64,000 nucleotides of DNA from Nelumbo lutea (Eukaryota > Streptophyta > Magnoliopsida > Proteales > Nelumbonaceae): assembly GCA_022828595.1 (NCBI GenBank), contig JAKGHH010000002.1:105831254-105895253 (forward strand). Direction: 5' to 3'. Below the pieces are notes generated by a model, which had not been told where the DNA came from, did not search any database, and worked only from the letters and a program-made list of their open reading frames with translations. The translations under genes and the position numbers were made by a program. This document shows positions 59,040-64,000 of this stretch, in pieces (position 1 is the stretch's first letter; each line of letters opens with the position of its first letter).

Positions 59040-60840
59040 AACCTTTCACGAGTTATAAATGCTTGGATCTTAAAACTGAGCGCTACTTCATTAAATGAGT
59101 ATTCATTCCCTTTCAAAGACTCAAGGTCCTCTTCAGTCCCATCCACCTCAAATTCTATGAGGTCCACAACACCATTATTGCTGCTAGCTTTATTGCCTTT
59201 GTCATCTAATGGGCTGCCCCTGCTATTGATTCAGCTAATGGGCCAACACCCAATCTGAATTTATCTTCGTCCAACCTGGATTTGTTCTCCTCCATGGGTC
59301 CATGCATGTCACCTATTGACAACACTTCATGTGATGAGCCTACACAGCCTGCCTCCATAGGCCCAAAATGTTCATCCTATGACTACATGGGCCAAAACTG
59401 GTATTTTTCAGTCCACCAAGAAGTATTGTTTGGTCTCTACTAAGTATCCTTTATCTGAGGTTGAGCCCACATGCTTCTCATCTGCTGATCAACATGACCA
59501 TTGGAGAGCTATTATGAAGGATGAATTTTATGCATTACTATGGAATGGTACATGGGATTTGGTCCAACCCAAGCCCAATGCTAATGTTTGGGCTGCAAAT
59601 GGTACCGTTGACTGTTACAAGGCCCAAATGGTTGCTTAAGGATACAACCAGCCTAAAGGCCTCAAATATAGTGAAATGTTTAGCCTAATTATTAAGCCTA
59701 CGACACTTCAGGTGATTCTCAGTATTGCCATTTGTCAGCATTGGCCCTTGCACCAACTAGACATACAAAATGCCTTTTTACATGGATACTTATCTGAAGT
59801 GGTTTTTATACATCAGCCCCCAAGATTTATTGATCCTGATCATCCACATCATGTGTGTCATTTGTGCAAGTCCCTTTATGGACTCAAATAGGTCCCTCAT
59901 TGGTGAAGGATTTGTCATGTCTAAGTTTGACACGTCATTGTTCATCTCTGCTCATGGTACTACATCTCTCTACGTATTGATCTATGTTGATGGCATCATT
60001 GTCATTGGGTTTAGCTTGCCTGCCATCTCTACTTTATTCCAGCAAATGGGCTCTCACTTTGCTCTCAAGTATCTTGGCTCACTTCACTATTTCTTGGGCA
60101 TTGAAGACATACGCACAAAATCTAGGTTCTTCCTCTCTCAAAGAAAATATATGCAAGGTCTATTGCAGACCCTCCCTACGGATGGCATTAAACCAATTCA
60201 AATGCCTATGGCATCATCCACTCAGCTCTCTCAAAAATGATGGTGATCTTCTTCATTGGTGCTCTTCAATATCTGATGCTCACTCGACCTGACTTGGCTT
60301 ATGTAGTCAATAAGGCGTGTCAATTTATGCACACTCCCACTACCACTCATTGGGCCTTTGTCAAGCATATTCTACGTCATATCAAGTCTACTATTGGCAC
60401 TAACCTTTGCATTCAACCATGTGCTTCGTTAAAAATCCAACATTTACCAACTCTGATTGGGTTGTTGCCCCGACGATAGGTCGCATGGTGGTTTTTGTAT
60501 TTACCTTGGTAACAACATTGTCTCATGGTCTTCCAAGAAGCACACCATGGTGCCACATTCCATCATAGAGGTTGTGAGTATCACAGCCTCGCTCTTGCAA
60601 CATCTGAAGTAATTTGGCTATGTTCCATACTTAATGAGTTGGGTGTGACTCTCATGGGTACCCACACTCTGGTGTGATAATATTGGCACCACATACCTAG
60701 TGGCAAACCTAAATTTTCACGCATGCACCAAACACAGAGTTAGACTTTCACTTTGTGCGTGAGAAGGTCACCTCCAAAACCTTACATGTCTCTTACATCT
60801 CCTCTCATGTTAAATTGTGGACACCTTCACAAAACCAAGG
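59040..60840 (+). pseudogene. Copia pol relic: reverse transcriptase and RNase H
   Basis: Reverse transcriptase motifs are read in several frames: HWRAIMKDEF and WNGTWDLV (from 59500), WPLHQLDIQNAFLHG (59741 on), KSLYGLK with a stop (59889), then YVDGIIVIG where YVDD is expected, and LGSLHYFLGI. RNase H follows in pieces ([10 protein letters not shown] near 60282, FCIYLGNNIVSWSSKKH near 60490, DTFTKP near 60823). Part of the finger region between WAANG and TVDCYK is deleted, and stops and frame changes abound. It continues the relic at 56681-57243. No LTR was recognised on either side. Confidence 0.8.
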
Positions 60841-61030
60841 TTTTAAGTTTTGATACAATACATCTAATACGGGACGTATCTTTCAAATCCCGATACGATA
60901 CAATACGATTTAAAATTGGTGGTATCGTCTTTTTTCTACTATATTAGATAGTATCAGGCCACATCAAGGGTGTGTCAGATTGTATCGTGGTTGTATCAGG
61001 GCATATCGGTAATGTAACGATCGATACACT
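60841..61030. repeat. GATACGATACAATACG-type repeat fragment
   Basis: A stretch rich in ATACGATACAATACG and GTATC(G/A)GG motifs follows the copia relic directly. A degenerate relative lies at about 3630-3710. It is probably a MITE-like dispersed repeat; no clear ends were found. Confidence 0.4.
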
Positions 61031-62259
61031 ACAAAAAAGATACTGACAAAAAATTAAATAAAAAAAAAGTAAATTGAGAAAGAAAGTTTCTTTCCTCTAA
61101 AATAAGCCTTCTTTTACCCCTAAATAATTCTAAAACTTCAAACCTCATTCCTAGAGTATTAGATATGCAAAAATATGCAAGAAACAAGTGTAAATTGTTG
61201 ATGTTTTTTAAAGATTTTTTTAATTTGAAAAAATATGGCAAAAGTAGGTAATTTTTTTTAGTTTTTCATAATATCTTGTAATTTTTTTTCTTTTCTCGAA
61301 TGTTTAAATCTATTTGATCTACATTTTCTACATTCAAAATCACTATTTTTTTTGTAATAAGTAGATCTATGGAAATTTAGTAAAGAGACTAAGTAAAAAT
61401 ATAAAATAATAAAAAAATTAAAAATGTAATTTTTTATCTACCTATATAAAGACTTAATATGTTTTACATCTATGGATTTATCTATCATATCCATAGAGCA
61501 ATTGAAATTTTTTTGTAATATTTTTTTTTATATTTTAGAATTAAAAAGTAAATAATATTTAATTATTTTTTATCACTTGATTAGAATGATTGAATATATT
61601 ATAATTCTATGGATGACCTATCATATTCATAAAGAAACTGAAATTTCTTCTTTAATAACTTTTTTTTTTGCTTTTATATTTTTATAATTAAAAATTAATA
61701 ATAATTAATTATTATTAATCATTTTATAACAAAGATTGAATATATTATAATTTTATAGATGATCTATCATATCCATAGAGCAATTGAAATTTGAATACAT
61801 TATACAATGCTTATTTATTTTTTATTTTTATAATTTTTTAAAATAAAAAGTTAAATAGTAATTATTTAAATAATAAATAATTATTAATTATATTTTCACT
61901 TAGAAGTTGTGTCAATGCATCTTTTATGATTGGATAAGATAGTTGGATCATTCCCGTTGAAGAATTATAATTTATAAATTATAGTTAAGCATAGGTTTTT
62001 TAATGAAATTATAATTAACCAATGTATTTCTTCGTATAACCATTAAAATATATTAATTCAATGTATGTACTAGCGGGGACTCGTGTGATGCACAGGATTT
62101 GTTAAGTGAAAGATAAATAATAGAAACACATAAGAGTATACAATTGTTTTATATTTTTAACTTTTTAAATAATTAATAATTATTTATATTTTATATACTA
62201 CTCTTAATAAATTTTTTACAATACAAAAATAACAACAACTAATTTCAGACAAGGTTGTT
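61031..62259. repeat. AT-rich DNA with three degenerate tandem modules
   Basis: The motif GATCTATCATATCCATAGAGCAATTGAAATTT occurs near 61480, 61610 (diverged) and 61755, a spacing of about 125-150 bp. The rest is low complexity, with no gene seen. Confidence 0.5.
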
Positions 62260-63480
62260 AGTCAAATAGATGAAACCGATCAACTCAACCCAAGTTAGTT
62301 GGTTTTCTAGTATTTCTAATTGGCTCTGGTTCAATAATTTCCCAACCTGACCAATTTGGATCAGTTTCGCTTTGGTCATTTGTAAACCGACCATAATCTA
62401 ACAACTTAACCATAGATATATATTAATATTTTATATTTTAAATATACTTTTTTAATATGAGAAGTGTGAAAATTCTCATATTTCTTAGTCTAAAATATTT
62501 TATACTAAATTTATTTTCTAATAATGCCACTATATTTTTTTTAATTTAAATTTCAGTTTTTAAGTTTAAATCTTTTGAACCGAATGACCAAACCAAAAAT
62601 CAACCCAAATTGACATAACCCAAGTGAGTCAGTTTTTACAAATGGTCAATCAATTTCGGGTGACCAACTCCTCAACCTAACCAGGTCAATTTGGTTAGTC
62701 AAACAGCCTACAACCAAATCAAACCAACCCACGAACACTCCTAATTTCAACTAAATTAATAGTTTAATCTCTAATACACAATAATAGTTTAATCTCCAAT
62801 AATTATTAAAAATATATTGATAACGAAAATACAATAGATAACAAATAAAAATACAATAAATACTAAAAATATATTAAATTAGTAAATAAACAGTATAATC
62901 TCTAATAAATATTAATCAATAAATTATAACAAAAATAGAATAAGTTAAATTTAAAAAGTTACATAATAGTAGTTTAATCTCCAACAATTATTGAAAATTT
63001 TCACCTAAATAACAAAAATAAAATAAATCTAATTATATAAATACTTAGTGTAATACAATAAATATAAATTTTAGTATACATACTTATATAATAAATATCG
63101 ATTAAGATTTTCAAAGTATTATTAATGAATATTAATTTTTTGAAAGTTATGTTGTAGAACTATTAATTCATATAAGCAAACTTAGTTATTTACAATATTA
63201 TATAGTTATTTAAATAATATAATCATTTATATTTTAAAATATTAATTATTTAATAATCTGTAAAATTATAATTTATACTATTGTTACATAATTTCACTTT
63301 ATTTTTTAAAATATTAATTCAATATTGTTATAATTATTTTTCTATTTTTAATATTTTTTTAAAATTTATTAAATAATTTCGTTATTTTAACTATTTAAAA
63401 TCTTGTTATCTTAAATATTTTGTTATATATAATATTTAGTTATTTAAATATTCAAATGCTCTATAAAATCTATATATTTA
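62260..63480 (-). repeat. Inverted copy of the AT-rich repeats at about 4310-5850
   Basis: Read on the minus strand, the sequence follows 4310-4960 and 5290-5850 in order: ACAAAATATTTAA(C/G)ATAAC, GATTAATATTTATTAGAGA, TTAGTTGAAATTAGGAGTGC, then the TTGGTT-rich part. The 309-bp hAT insert at 4973-5281 appears to be missing here, as expected if it inserted in the other copy. Confidence 0.6.
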
Positions 63481-63499
63481 TAAATAAATAAATATTTAT

Positions 63500-64000
63500 A
63501 TATATATTAAAACAAAGCGGTCAATAAATTTTCTCATTTTTTTGAATTTTTTGTTTTTTTATTCTATGTCCTTTTTGAAATAACCAATGAGAAACACTTT
63601 CCCAATAACCTAAATAATCTCTTCTCCTAAAAAATATCCTAAACTACCTCCCCCATTTTCTCGAGAATTGTCTCTAATTCCTATTTATCTTCTAAATTAT
63701 CTCTAATTCCTATTTATCTCCACAATTATCTCTAATTTAGTAGAGAGTTTCTCTCCTAAATTATCTCTAATTCCTATTTATCCTCTCCCAAAATTTTTAT
63801 CTACATATCTAAAGAAAGTTTGGATTGAAAATTTTAATAACTATTTAAATATTCTAACAAAATTATATAATAACTTTAAAATATTTATTAAAAACATAAA
63901 AAAATAACTTTATATTTTTACAAAATATATCAGGAAATTATGTACTAACAATTTAAGTTATGTTTTTCCAGATTATCAATTTAAATGATTTTCAAATATT
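63500..64000 (+). repeat. Direct copy of the AT-rich repeat at about 3720-4160
   Basis: From TTCTATGTCCTTTTTGAAAT (about 63564) onward the order of motifs follows 3770-4160, including TCTAAAGAAAG and ATTCTAACAAAATTATA. It runs off the window. A CTCTAATTCCTATTTATC motif is locally repeated at 63670-63785. Confidence 0.6.

Overview
The window looks like nuclear DNA of a flowering plant. It is AT-rich and full of transposable elements, with LTR retrotransposons, hAT-type and MITE-type DNA elements and very few intact genes. The species cannot be read from the sequence.

Only three genes look intact. They are intronless paralogues on the + strand (523-1224, 46426-47121, 53957-54664), each coding for a 231-235 residue protein made of three diverged ubiquitin-like (UBL) domains with no di-glycine tail. 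Upstream and downstream flanks are shared, so these are three copies of one segmental duplication (about 1-1700, 45440-47925 and 51110-55430). Copy 1 is now about 44 kb from copy 2, and copy 3 has about 1.9 kb of repeat DNA inserted in its upstream region.

Most of the gap between copies 1 and 2 is one structure, 7967-45323. It is a head-to-tail array of a non-coding, minus-oriented LTR element: ten LTRs alternating with nine internal domains, bounded by a near-matching 5-bp duplication (CTGAC/ATGAC). Each unit is about 2.2-2.4 kb. The left half alternates two unit types (A-B-A-B-A) and the right half is a third type. The fifth internal domain was later hit by two elements: a 7.0 kb protein-less LTR element (18173-25211, minus, LTRs nearly identical, TSD TGTGG) and a 9.3 kb degenerate Ty1/copia element (25636-34972, plus, TSD CAGGT). 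Without these two the array is about 21 kb.

The flanks hold hAT elements with target-site duplications (2223-3508, 4973-5281, 49209-49942), further MITEs (48260-48569, 48765-49062, 51337-51683), a 145-bp foldback behind UBL gene 2, three tRNA-like pol III box pairs, a LINE ORF1-like relic (1749-2070) and a second, broken copia pol (56681-57243 and 59040-60840) split by AT-rich repeat DNA. The right edge (62260-64000) carries inverted and direct copies of the AT-rich repeats at 3.7-5.9 kb.

Calls rest on reading the sequence by eye. Family names come from motif recognition; no database search or alignment program was run.
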